Assembly (NCBI RefSeq): GCF_048773025.1
Contig: NC_133545.1
Span: 10,620,001-10,684,000 of the forward strand
Reading direction: 5' to 3'
Source of the DNA: Camelus bactrianus
Lineage: Eukaryota; Chordata; Mammalia; Artiodactyla; Camelidae
Length of the DNA: 64,000 nt
The position numbers were made by a program, and so were the translations under genes. This document shows, piece by piece, positions 12,101-23,139 of the stretch. Below the pieces are notes generated by a model. That model saw only the letters and a program-made list of their open reading frames with translations. It was not told the origin of the DNA and ran no database searches. Positions within the stretch are counted from its first letter, which is position 1, and each line of letters starts with the position of its first letter.

Positions 12101-13176
12101 CGGGCTGGGGGACCGCTGGTTTCTGCGGTGAGTGACAGTGAGATGTGCGGACTGTCAGCCTGTGTGAGGCCGTGGGAGCAAGGGTGACCATTTGTGCATT
12201 TAATACCCTCCTCTTCATTCTTGAGATCCCAAATTGGACCCAAAGGAGATGTCACCACTCTATAAAGGGAGACCGCAGGAGCCTGTTTGGGGGAGGGGGG
12301 TGGAGCAGAAGTGGGGGGTGCAAAGAATGCCAATAGCTGATGCCAGGCTGTGAGTTCACAGGGCAGTAGGGTGTGGGCGATACGAAGATGTGTCTGTGCC
12401 CGAATGTGCGCATGGGTTACCCAGCTTGGTCTAGTCTTGTTTCCACCTGACCCCCACTTCCAGTATATTCTTGCCTTGAAGCTAACCTGCTCCTTCATAC
12501 TCTGCCTTCAGCTCCTCCTGACCTGGCTCACTTTTCCTCAACTGCATCTCATCATCCTTGTGACACACTCATCTTTTACTTGGCTCTGTTTTCTTTCATT
12601 CTCACCCATGTTCCCCGCACCATCACACCCCCACACAAGCCTTACTACCCTCCAAATCCTGAATGCACAGCCTCTTTGGTTTCTATTCCAGTTTATCCTC
12701 ATCTCACTCCACTTCCCTTCATTTGATCCTGGACACTCCTCCTGCTTCAGCTCTGCTAACTTCCCTCCCTTTCCTCTCGACCCAGTTTCCTACATGGGCC
12801 CCATTCACTTCTGCTTCTCCTCATGGCCCATCTCTCCCCACCTCAGCTGAGCCCTCTCCCCTTTCCCCTTCTCAGAGTTGAGACCAACCAAGATCAGAAT
12901 GCGTTTCGAGTGCGTCGCTATGTGGAAGCTTTCAAGGGCTCAGACAAGGAGGAAGGACAAGAGAGTCTTTCTGAGAAGCAGCCCTCGGTGGTTGAAAGTG
13001 GGACTCTAGCCAGAGCCTCCCTGGCTCTCCCAACTCCTTCCCTGTCCCGGACCACGTCTCGAAGCAGCAGCAGTCACCGGGGCTGGGAGATCCTTCGTCG
13101 CAATACCCTGGGACACTTGAATCTCGGGCTGGACCTTGGGGAGGGGGATGGAGAGGAGAATGTCTACCATCTGTGA
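6150..13176 (+). CDS. TRPV5: TRPV5 epithelial calcium channel, 3' seven coding exons (5' part outside window)
   Basis: TRPV5 is a Ca2+-selective TRP channel known from the apical membrane of renal distal tubule cells. Coding exons by GT-AG boundaries and continuous phase: 6150-6236, 6333-6409, 6663-6828, 7026-7092, 8902-9170, 12021-12127, 12876-13176 (stop TGA 13174-13176). They match exons 9-15 of the 15-exon family plan. In order they encode S2, the S2-S3 region, S3-S4, S5, the pore plus S6, the TRP-helix region and the C-terminal tail. The pore motif TIID has its selectivity aspartate at 9006-9008. The tail ([27 protein letters not shown], ending VYHL) identifies TRPV5 rather than TRPV6. 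No ankyrin-repeat or S1 exon is visible upstream, so the intron before 6150 exceeds 6.1 kb, whereas the matching TRPV6 intron is 315 bp. I see no canonical poly(A) signal soon after the stop. Identity is known from family comparison; the missing 5' half is inferred to lie left of the window. Confidence 0.95.
8539..8635. repeat. (TA)n microsatellite
   Basis: Imperfect TA dinucleotide tract, about 95 bp, in the TRPV5 intron upstream of the pore exon (8902). It is followed by a short GT-rich stretch at 8764-8790. Self-complementary, so cruciform-prone. Confidence 0.9.
9910..11010. repeat. Old interspersed repeats in a TRPV5 intron (families uncertain)
   Basis: 9910-10200 resembles the widespread mammalian 'aactggggacacaagcatga...catggagcttacactctgg' repeat (L2-type by general appearance). 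It appears to continue at about 10910-11000. The intervening 10215-10700 carries another unassigned repeat with an internal poly(A) run (10275-10297). The families are not confidently named. Confidence 0.4.
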
Positions 13177-13689
13177 CTGGGACCCCTGTTACTCTTGTCC
13201 CGCCTCCAGGTAGTTCTGGGTGGGGGCAGAGAGGGAGACGTCGCCTGTGCGAGTATCTGACTTCCGTGCCTGTTAATTGTGGGGGGGGGGGGGTGGACAG
13301 GGTAAGTCTTAAAAGTCGTGTCTTCCCTTCACATCAGCATTTCTGGGGATGAGCAAAGGACCCCACACATCTTCTGGCTTCTTGGAAGTTTCACATCTTG
13401 GGAAAGAAGGTACCTTTTCGAGCAAAGTTAGATTTGGCAACTAAGGACACAAGGTAGGGGTGCTAGACCCCTGACCGGGCTCTCTCCATTTCTGTCCCAC
13501 GTGGCGCTAGCTCCTCAGCTGTGACGCCTCCCTGGTTGCACAGGGCTTATAATGTGGGAGGAGCCAGGCACAGCATTGAGCGTTTCACCTTCTCCTGCGC
13601 CCCATACGACTCCTTCTCCTCACCTAACAACCAAGCCCCAACTAGAAAATTGCAAAAAAAAAAAAAAGGGTTCTTTATCCTTCATTTAA

Positions 13690-14640
13690 AAAAAAGTGTA
13701 CTGTAATAAGATACGCATAATATAAAATTTACCATTTTAACTCTTTTTAGGTGTACCATTCAGTGGCATTAAGTACAGTCACATTGTTGGGTATCCATCA
13801 CCACTATTCATCTATGGAATTTTTTCGACTGAAACTCTTGTATCCATTAACTATTAACCTCCATTACCCCCTCTCCAAAGCCCCTGATAAGCAGTATTCT
13901 GGTTTCTGCCTATGACTTTGATTGCATTAGGTGCCTCATGTAAGTGGAATCGTACAATATTAGTCCTACTGTGCCTGGCTCGTTTGACTTAGCGTCATGT
14001 TTTCAGGATTCATCCATGCAGAGCATGAGCCAGAATTGCATTCCTTGTAGAGGTCGAATAATATTTTATTGTATGTACCTGCCACACTGTGTTTATCCGT
14101 TGACCTACTGATGGACATTTGAGCTGCTTTTACCTTTGGCTGTCGTGAGGAATACTGCTATGCCCGTTGGTACCCAGCGACCCGTTCCTGCTATTAATTT
14201 CTTTGGGCCTGTGATTAGAAGTGGAATGGCTTGATTTTATGGCGATTTGATGTTTAATTTTTTGAGGAACTGACATACTCTTTTCCACAGCAGCTGTACT
14301 GTTTTACATTTCGTCAAACAATGCACAGGGTTCCAATTTCTCCGCAACCTCACCAACCCTAGTTATTCTCTGTTTTTTTGTTTTTTGTTTTTTTGATAAT
14401 AGCCAATCTAATGGTTACGCAGTGGTATGTGATTGTGGTTTTGATTTGCATTTCCCCAGTGACCAACAATATTGAACGTCTTTTCTCAGGCCTATTGGCC
14501 ACTTGTATATCCTTTTTCTTGGAGAAATGTCTCTTCAAGTCCTTTGCCCATTTTTTGAGTTGTTTGGCTTTTGTTTTTTTTTTGTTTTTTTTTTGTTTTT
14601 TTTGTTTTTTTTGGTGGAGGGAGCTGTTATTTTTTGAGTT
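13690..14640 (-). mobile_element. Decayed L1 3' end
   Basis: Antisense L1 signatures on the plus strand include 'ataaaatttaccattttaac', 'cacattgttgggtatccatc', 'gtggttttgatttgcattt' and 'agtcctttgcccattttttg'. It is a 5'-truncated, non-coding old L1M-type copy just downstream of TRPV5, ending in T-rich sequence near 14575-14610. Confidence 0.75.
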
Positions 14641-16449
14641 GTCTTATCCCGGCTTTTTGAGACTCGGAGTCTGAAGTGTTTGCATCTCATTTGCATCCTG
14701 GTGTGAATTTTAAATATGTGTAGTAAATTATTTCCTTTCTATGCTTGGATGGCACCATCATTTATTTCATGGGACTGCTCCTGACCTGTCCCTCAAGTTG
14801 CCCGTTAGCAGCTAGTTATCCACAAGTCTGGAGGTAGCAAACTCTTGGCTGCGTCTCCTGCCACAGCCATCCTCCACCCCCGTCTCCCTTTGCCCCTGTG
14901 CTGGGCTGTGGGGGGTCCAGCAACAACACAGCATGGGCCATCCCTTTCTAGGAAGGAAACTGGGAAACTAGGTGTCCAGGGCCCCCATTACAGCCCCGCC
15001 CTGGTCTCCAGCGCTAACATCACCCCCACCAAAAAGCCGTAACAACTTCTAACAGGACTGTGGTCTGGAATAGCAAAAAAGGTAAGTGGGATTTGTGAGA
15101 CCGCAGGCGGGTTCACCCAGAGACTCACTCAAAGCCCAGGTGAGCGCGGAGCACGGGGCGGTCACGCAGCTACGCGTGCACACGCTCCCACCACGCCGGA
15201 ACACAGGGGGCATGGTTCCTAAACGTGCTCAGTCGCCGTGATTCCCCTGCCTTTCCTTCCCGGTGGCAGCGCCCCCTCTCCTGTGTAAAGCTCCACTCCC
15301 ATCCGTGCTCCAGATGCGGTTCCCCTTCCGTCTTCAGGCAGCTGTGTTCATCCCTCTGCCCCCTGACTCGTCTCATTCTTGTATCTTCGGCGTCCCTCTC
15401 CCCACTGGCGATACCAGTCAGCACATGACCTGGCCCTGCTCTTTCCCATCTTCAGAGACATTGTAATCGCCCTCTCTCAACTCCCATTTCTCCTTTCACC
15501 TCCTGCCCTGTCTTTTTACTCCATCCTGAGGGCCAGACTTCTTAAATGAAGACTCCACTGTCTACTGACTTCGTACGGAGTCCTCACCCCACTGTGATCT
15601 GACCTGGCCTCTCCACACTGCTGACAGCACTCTCAGCAAGGTGACCTACCTGTCCCTAAGCCCACTGATCGGTTGAGTCTTGCGCAAACTCTCTGTAGCG
15701 TTCAGATGCTCGTCAACCCCTCACCACTCCTCAGCCTGTCCAGTGCCACCCCCGCCACCACTCTACTTCATTTCTACCAACCCCTTAAATATTTTTGGTC
15801 CACAAAGCTCTCTGTTTCCCTCACCACCTGGGAAGTTCTGGCTCCCATCCGTAGATGGTATTGACACACATTAAGATTCCTGATCCTTTATCTTCACTTT
15901 AGATCTGTCTCCTGAGCTCCAGGCACCAACAGCTTGGATGCCTGTCTGTTGGACAGCTCTAGCAGGATATTTCACAGACACCTCAAACTCAACATGTCCC
16001 AAACTGAACAGCTTTTCTTCCTCACCAAACCTGCTTCTCCACCAGCATGTCCAACCAAATAAGCAGACAAAATTGCCTAAGCCAGACTCCTAGGCGGCGT
16101 CCTCAACACACCTGGCTCAACTCTCAAACCCAGTAAGTCTCAAGTCCTACGGATTCTAGTCCCTAAAACATCTCCTTTGAAAAAGAATTGCTTTTGATTA
16201 GGTAGCATCCCATGGCACAAAACTCAAAAGAGCACACAAGAGACACAGAGGAAGAAAACAGCCTTCCCACCTCCGTTCCACCCCCTTGGGGGTTCTCCCC
16301 GGAGAATTTTCTTCATTAAATAAAAGTGTGCTATTTAGCCTTCCAAAAATGCTCTGTGCATATCTGAGCATACATGTGTGTTTATTCCTCTAGAAATGCA
16401 TATAATCGTACAATATATTAGAAATACATCTTGCTTTTTTTTTTCACTT

Positions 16450-17190
16450 GTTTGGAAGACTGTTTCACTTGTCTCTACCTCTCCCAACCCTATTGCTCTT
16501 CTTCCAAAATGAGCCACTGTCATCTGCCACCTGCATTCCAGGAGTGGGTTCCTACCTGCTCTCTCTGCATGCCATCTTGGTTTTCTCCAATCTGTAGTCC
16601 ACACTGTATCCCAACTGATCTTCGTAAGATGCAACTCCTGCCTCGACCTGTGATCTTCTGGAAGCCCTTCCATGAGCTGACAGCTGGCATCCTCTCCAGT
16701 TTCCTCACACCTGTCTCCTCTGGTCCTCTGTTTCCCCAGGATGAAGCAGTATTAGTTCTGCTATGTCCTCCTTCTTTTTGACCTTCACAATTTCTGGACC
16801 TTTCTACTTCTCTTTCTACTTCTCTCTTTTCTACCCAACCTCCCTTCCATCTTTGTAACTTCTCTTCATCCTGTTGGTCTCAGTTTAACAATCGTATATT
16901 GTGTTTTTGTGTTTTTGTGTGTGTCGGCTGGGGGAGGTCCCTGACCCATAGGCTAGGTTAGAGTCTGCCTGTTCTGTTTCTAAGCCACCTATATTTTCTT
17001 TTTTATTATACACCCTGCACTTTATTGTACTTATTTGTTTAAATGTCTGTTTTCCCTAACAGACTGTAACCTCCACAAAAGGAGAATGTGATGGCCATCT
17101 TACTCACCATTGTGTTCCCAGTGCTTGGCATAATTCCTGGTACAATGTAGTGTGTAATAAATATTCATTAACCAAATCTATGAATGACTG
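16450..17190. repeat. L2-like LINE remnant
   Basis: The end of this stretch ('cagactgtaacctccaca', 'cagtgcttggcataattcct', 'aataaatattcattaa') is the hallmark of an L2 3' end in plus orientation. Upstream sequence ('gcaactcctgcctcgacctg', 'tctggaagcccttcc') fits a diverged L2 body. Limits are approximate. Confidence 0.55.
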
Positions 17191-20100
17191 ACCTGTTTTT
17201 CTTCTAAGTTTTCCCCCTAGATATATTTCACATTTTCTTTCACCTGTCAAAGATGGTTAAAAAAAAAAACCCTACCTTTGTTTGAGGTTGTAATAATTAA
17301 AGATGAGAACATACTAGGGGTGGAAACACTTTGGAAGGGATGAAAAACAATACAAACATGAGTCATCCTCGGGAAATTTTCTCAGCTTGTAAGTATTTTT
17401 GTGTGTTCGAGGGACAGAGAAAGAGAGAGAGAGAGAGAGAAGGTGAGTGGGGGGAAGGAGTGTGAATTATGATGAAGAAAGAGGGAAAAAGGAAAGGACC
17501 CCAGCAGCAGAGCTCTGGGGCAGAGCTCGTGGAACCGACCGGCACGTGGCGCCTGGTAACAGGAGCACTCAAGGCGATCCACGGGAGCCTACATCTGCCC
17601 GCAAGAGCCCAAGTGAGAAACGAAAAGAAAGACACTCAGGCGTTGCTGTCGACAGAGGCGGTAAGTGGCCCAGGTGCCGAGGGGTTAGCGCAGCTGGCAG
17701 ATGCTCTCCTGGCAGGCTCATTCATGGGGCTGCAGGGACAGGGACAGGGGAGCAGGGCAAAAGAAATACTGCTGTTCGTAGGTCAGGAATTCTTTAGGTC
17801 CCCCCTTAGGCTTACCATTCTCCCCTCCCATTCCCGCCTTCCCGGGTTTCTTCAGAATAGGCAAGCAGAGCAGTCTGGCTTCCATGTGCCCCACTGGCCA
17901 GAGGCAAGAAGATGATGGGAGGAGGGTCTGTTCTCACAGGTACCTCTGGACTTTAAAAATGTGTCACCTCCCAACTGTTGGCAAAGTATTTTATGGAAAA
18001 GTTTCTGGGTTCTGGGGAGAATGGTGGTTCAGCCCCTGAGGGTGTGCTCTGCCTGCAGCCACCGTGGGAAGAGGGGCAGGGGCCAGCATCCCCCACTGAT
18101 GCTGACAGCAGAAATCCCAGCTGAGGTCTGGGGTGTGAAGCTGAGAGAGGGAGGGGAGAAAGGAGAGGCTGAGCTGAGATAGGACTGCCTCTGCGGTTCC
18201 CTGAGAGCAGAGACAGGGCGGCACGTGGTGGCAGGGGCTGGGATGGGGGGTGTGGGGGCTGCCCGCAAGACCCCTCCTGCAGCTGAGATCACTTGGTGAA
18301 GCAGAGAAAATGCCTTGACCTTGACGTGGCCAGGATCATTGACTTCTCTGAGCCAGGCCCACCTGTTTCTTAAGGCTAATGAGAAAACAATGAGAAATAC
18401 GCCAGGAAACTACTATTTAGACCAGGTAACACTGAGTGGTGTCACAGGGGTGGGGAAGTTGGGTCACACAGCCCCTCTCTCTGCCCTGGGAGGGCACCCA
18501 GGTGGGATGTTCCCCATCGCCTGCCCCACTTCTTTGTTTCTGTGGCATTGAAGAGGCGGCAGATAGAGCCACGGGCCGGAGTGGGGAAGGGGGTGCTGTG
18601 TGAGGCCCCCACTCATGTATGTGGGGCCAGACATCTGTGGGAGGGGTCTGCTTCATTGGCCAGGGGCCACCTTGGGTTCTGGGCTAACCCGAGGGCCACT
18701 CAGCTGCCCTCTGCCAACTGTCGTCCTCACGCGCATCCCCACTGGAGAGCCAGGGCCCTCGAGAGATGCTGGGTGCAGGTCAAAACCCCATTTCAGTTTC
18801 CCACTCAGCCCTGGTACCAGCTGATCACTTAGGACTTGTCTAACTGCCACGGCTGTGTCCACAGAACAGCGGCACACACGTAAAATCGTGCGCGCCACCG
18901 AAGTTTCACTGATGAAAGGAGTGGTCCTTGCAATATCTTTGCCTTCCTTTACCTCTCCTCCTCCATGTCTTCCTCCATTCTTCTTGTCTCCACACATGGC
19001 CTTCTGGTTCAGAGATAAGAAGATAAGGAGCGAGACAGATTTATCAAAGACTGTGGCTGCATGATGCTCACCTCTGACCCAGGCCTTAGAGACTGTCTCC
19101 TGCCCCTGGGTCAGAGCTTGTGACCTTAAATGGATGGCTAGTCTCTTCTCGCAGGGACTCTTAGACTGGAACTACCCTCCCCCCGCCCCCCGCCGCTTGC
19201 CTCATAGAAACCAGGCCTAGAGGGAACAGCTGCACGTTGCTGCTCCTCTTCCCAGAAGTCTCCGCTCTTCATCCTCTCCCCCCTCTGAGGGGGAACCTGC
19301 TGGGCAAGAAGTGGACGGCCTCCAGGCCCCATGGCTTCAGTCAGTGGTCACACTCTCCCCCAGGGTCCCAGGCCAGCCAGGAGTGGGGGCTCAGGACCCG
19401 CGGGTGGGAGGGAGGCAGTGGCGTGCTCACCACACTCTCCCCTTCATCCGGGCTGCTTCTCACGGCCCGGCCCACCTTCCGAAGGCCAGTTCATCTCTCA
19501 AGGGCAGAAGCCGCTTTCTCTGTGTGGGCTGGAAACACACACACACCCTCCTCTCCTCCCAGGACACACACGACCTGCGCACCCACAGTTCCCTGCCACC
19601 TTCCCTGTTCCCCGGTCCCCTCTGGGCCCTTCTCTTGCAATTTCCTTGGTACAGAAACACAGTTGAACATATACTCTACGCCAGGTACTCGGATGGGGAG
19701 AGAGGAGAACAGGAGTGGTTCAGCCTCTTCCTCTGAGGCTCTGCAAGCAGTGGTGGTGGGGGTGGGCAGGTACAGGCACAGCGTAAATTCAGTGCTAGTC
19801 TTTGCAGGAAGGTCATGAAGAAGGGGAGATGGGCTGGGACTCACCAGGGAGCCGGAGGATGGGCGCAGAGAGAAGAAAGAGTGGACATCTGAGTGGAGCT
19901 TCAAGGAGTGAGCTAGAGTTTATGAACCAGATAATTAACATGAGGCATCTGCCTGAACTGGGGCGGGATAGACGCCGTTACAGAGCTGGGGCCAGGGAAA
20001 TGCCGTAGACCCCAGTTCTCCTCTTCCTAGTCCATCAGTGAACAAGGGAGTTTGATCTAAACAGTCTCTCCGGGAGGGAGATGGGTGAGGCCCATAGGCT

Positions 20101-20264
20101 GAATGATACAGAAATCCACCCAGTGCAGGGTGAGCAGATGGAAGTTGTCTGCCCTCTGGTCCCACGAGGGGTCTGGCTGTGGGAGGGTAAGCTGGTCACC
20201 GAAAGGGCTCCGAGACACAAAAAAGGCAGCAGAAGAAAAAACGAGGAAACAGGCAGAGGCTATT

Positions 20265-20540
20265 ACTGTGCATCTGCCACAGGCCAAGCGCCTCCCACAC
20301 CTGCTTCACCTGATCCTCACAACAGGCCTGCAGGTCACCGGCTGTTTCTCTCCTTTGACAGGTGGACACAGCCCAGAGAGGATATGTTCCTTGCCTGAGG
20401 CCAAGTGACTCTGACTGCTCGTTTGATAGACGGGACACCGAGGTCCACGGGGTGGGCTTAAGTGCGCAAGATCACTCAACTAGTAATTAGCAGAGTCTGC
20501 CTTTGAACACAGAGGTATCTGGCCCCAAGGCCTGTGGTCC
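20265..20540 (+). repeat. MIR SINE (diverged)
   Basis: 'cctgatcctcacaacaggcc', then 'gaggatatgttccttgcctg' and 'caagatcactcaactagtaa' follow the MIR order in plus orientation, with an insertion or duplication in the middle. Confidence 0.5.
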
Positions 20541-20689
20541 TTCCTCCATGAGACTCAGGGCCCAGAGACAGGAAAGCTCTGACATCTGAGCATTATTTCC
20601 TGGATGCGTTGAAACACTCGCACCCACGCAGGGACGATGCAGCCCATGACTCTCAGGCATTCGTATGACACTGTTCGGCATATAGAGTC

Positions 20690-20860
20690 TTTTAATGCCC
20701 GTTGTCTTCTGGCAGCCTAACAACAGCCCTACGGAGTAAACACGGCAGGATCGTGATCCCCATCTTACAGACAAGGAAGCTGATTCTCGGAGAGATTGTA
20801 TGACTGAGGTCACAGAGCTCACCAGTCCAGAGCGGGACAGTGACTTAGGGCTTCTGAGCT
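20690..20860 (+). repeat. MIR SINE containing a DR3-like motif
   Basis: 'cccatcttacagacaaggaa' and 'gtatgactgaggtcacagag' are MIR core sequence. Positions 20807-20821 read AGGTCACAGAGCTCA: two hexamer half-sites in direct repeat with a 3-bp spacer and one mismatch from the RGKTCA consensus. It lies about 6 kb upstream of the TRPV6 promoter. Confidence 0.6.
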
Positions 20861-22734
20861 CCCGGAGGGACCTGGCCCCACGGTGGCTCCTCTTGCCCAT
20901 CTGTATGGACAAATCCAGACCCAGCCGGTGGGGGGCTACCCTCTAAATCTACACCTGGGTTTGATACTAGCTCACAGGCACTCGCGTACTTCTGAAAGTA
21001 AACATTTTCTACAACCATGTGTCACCTTTGACGGTGGGCACAGCCTTGGCTGCAGAACCACACACTGGCACGTCCAGTGTACACTCCAACGGGCAGCCCT
21101 GGGCACTGACATCTCCTGTGCTCTGGCCCACGTGCAAGGATTTGGGGCCCAACCCGGACTGCGTACTGGCTTCTGGACTTCCCTGTAGCTTGGGGACACA
21201 ACCGTCAGCTCTTGGAGCTGGGAATTCAGTATGTCCTGGAAGAGGGGGTGGGGCCCGGGAGGGGAGCCAGGGGCCTGAGCACTGCCCTGAGAGCCTAGCC
21301 CGTGGAGGCTGGGCTGGCTCCTCCTGGCCGGTGAGCAGATTCGTATCAGGAGCTCGCTGTGTTCTCCTCCAGGTGCACGTGTGCTGAGCAGATCCCACTT
21401 GCATGGGGCCCCACACACACAGGAGAGCATGGGGTCCGGGAAACCCATGCAGTGGGGCAGGGGAGTCAGCCAAGGTGCACAACAGCCAAGGTCTTTTTCT
21501 CTGTTTCCCGGGCTGACCTGGGACCAGGGCTGACCAGGGACCTGCCTGCGTAGGTCTGAAATTGCCCAACGGACATCTATCTGGAGAACATTCAGTCTGG
21601 CTTCAGTGCCTCCCTTGTTCCCAGCTGGGACACCACCTCCCGGCCCCCTGGTCTGGCCTCTCCCTCTTCCTCTCACCCTCCCACTGCGCCGCTCGGGTAC
21701 CTGCCTTAGAATTTGCCCGGTCCCTTGTGCCCCAGCCTGGCGCTGCCTCGAAGTCCAAGGGGGGACCTACCTGCTCCCTGGGCTGCCGCTCCACGGAGGG
21801 TGGCGTTAAGAGGAGACCCAGAGCTCCCTCTCAGTTCTGCCTCTCCAGTCAAATCCGCAGGCACCGGTGCCCAGCGCACTCCCTCCGTCCCTGTTCTGCT
21901 CTGCCCCTGGACTCTCAGACCCAGGCCTCCGGAGGCAGCACACCTGCCAGCTCCCACTGTTTCTCCCCAACATTCGGCTACTGTCCCTACTTTTACAGCA
22001 GGTCTGGCATTTAGCTCGGTTTTTATGACAGTGGTGGTGGGGTGTTTGGGTGAGTGCTTGTGTTAAATAAATAGAATTTGAGAGTTCTTATCAGCACCCC
22101 GTTTGCCCTTTCACTGAGTTTGTTTTGGTGGGGAGACAAAGGCTGAGAAGTGCAGGTGGGGACACAATGGGGGAGGACGGCCAATAAAATGCTGTCTCTG
22201 CGGGGCTGCAGTTTCCATTTGAACACGTGCTTTTGGGAAAGGGTTTTGTCTTTGGGTTTGGGTTTTTAATAGCGATGATCTGATTCGAGATAACAGCTAG
22301 AACCTGTCCTTAGAGCCTCAAACCATGGCTGTTTCCTCGGAGCGGATGGGAGCAGAGAGAGAAGCCAGGTGTGCCTGCCTGCCACACACCTGGCCCCCAG
22401 CCCTGTCCCCAGCTGCCCAGAGCCCTGGGAATCCTGGTGGGGGGAGGGAGGGCTTCACCCTCTCCCGACTCAGGACCACAGGATCCTGTCATGTAGAAGG
22501 CCGGAGGATGATCAAAAGTCACATGTCCCCGTGTTCTGCCTGCCTCCCCTCTCTCCTCTCTGCTCCACGGAGCATCTGCCCTTGTGATTTAGGGTCAGAC
22601 AGACAGATCTCACCTAAGCAATAAGGGGTCACTTCTATGCTCCATCCTCTCTGCGTGGGGAAGTTGAGAAGGCCTGCCTGGGGAAGCAGAGAGTGTTCAT
22701 AGGAGCAGGAAATCTCAAGAGCTTAAGAGTCTTT

Positions 22735-22815
22735 ATTCTTGCAGACCAGGACACTAAATGGTAAGTGACTTGGCCAAGGTCCCACCGTGATTTCGGATGG
22801 AACTGGAGCTGGAAC
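22735..22815 (+). repeat. MIR SINE fragment
   Basis: 'aagtgacttggccaaggtcc' with the following degenerate tail is MIR core sequence. Confidence 0.5.
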
Positions 22816-23058
22816 ACCACTGTTCTGATCGCATGTCAATTGCGCTCTCTGTGCCTCTTCCAGAAGCCAGGCTCACTGGGGCACATTTGGAAAGCTCTCT
22901 GGGAGCTGTGCACGCTTCAGCAGCCGCGTTTCTGGTTGGCTTCCTGGTCTGCGAGCTGCGCACTGCCTGCGAGCAGGTAAGGTGAGTAAAAGCAGATGGC
23001 AGGAGGCAGCAGAGTAGAGGAGTCCAGTGGAAAGGGGGGTGGCCTTGGGGTCTGGACA

Positions 23059-23062
<4 letters not shown>

Positions 23063-23138
<76 letters not shown>

Positions 23139-23139
23139 G
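23063..23139. repeat. (GA)n microsatellite
   Basis: Nearly uninterrupted GA dinucleotides, about 75 bp, in intergenic sequence. Homopurine mirror symmetry could allow triplex (H-DNA) structure. Open frames through it are compositional. Confidence 0.95.

Noticed and set aside
12823-12875. Coding extension upstream of the last TRPV5 exon
   Set aside because: The frame is open, but 12874-12875 is a well-formed acceptor AG and the phase matches the preceding exon only from 12876.
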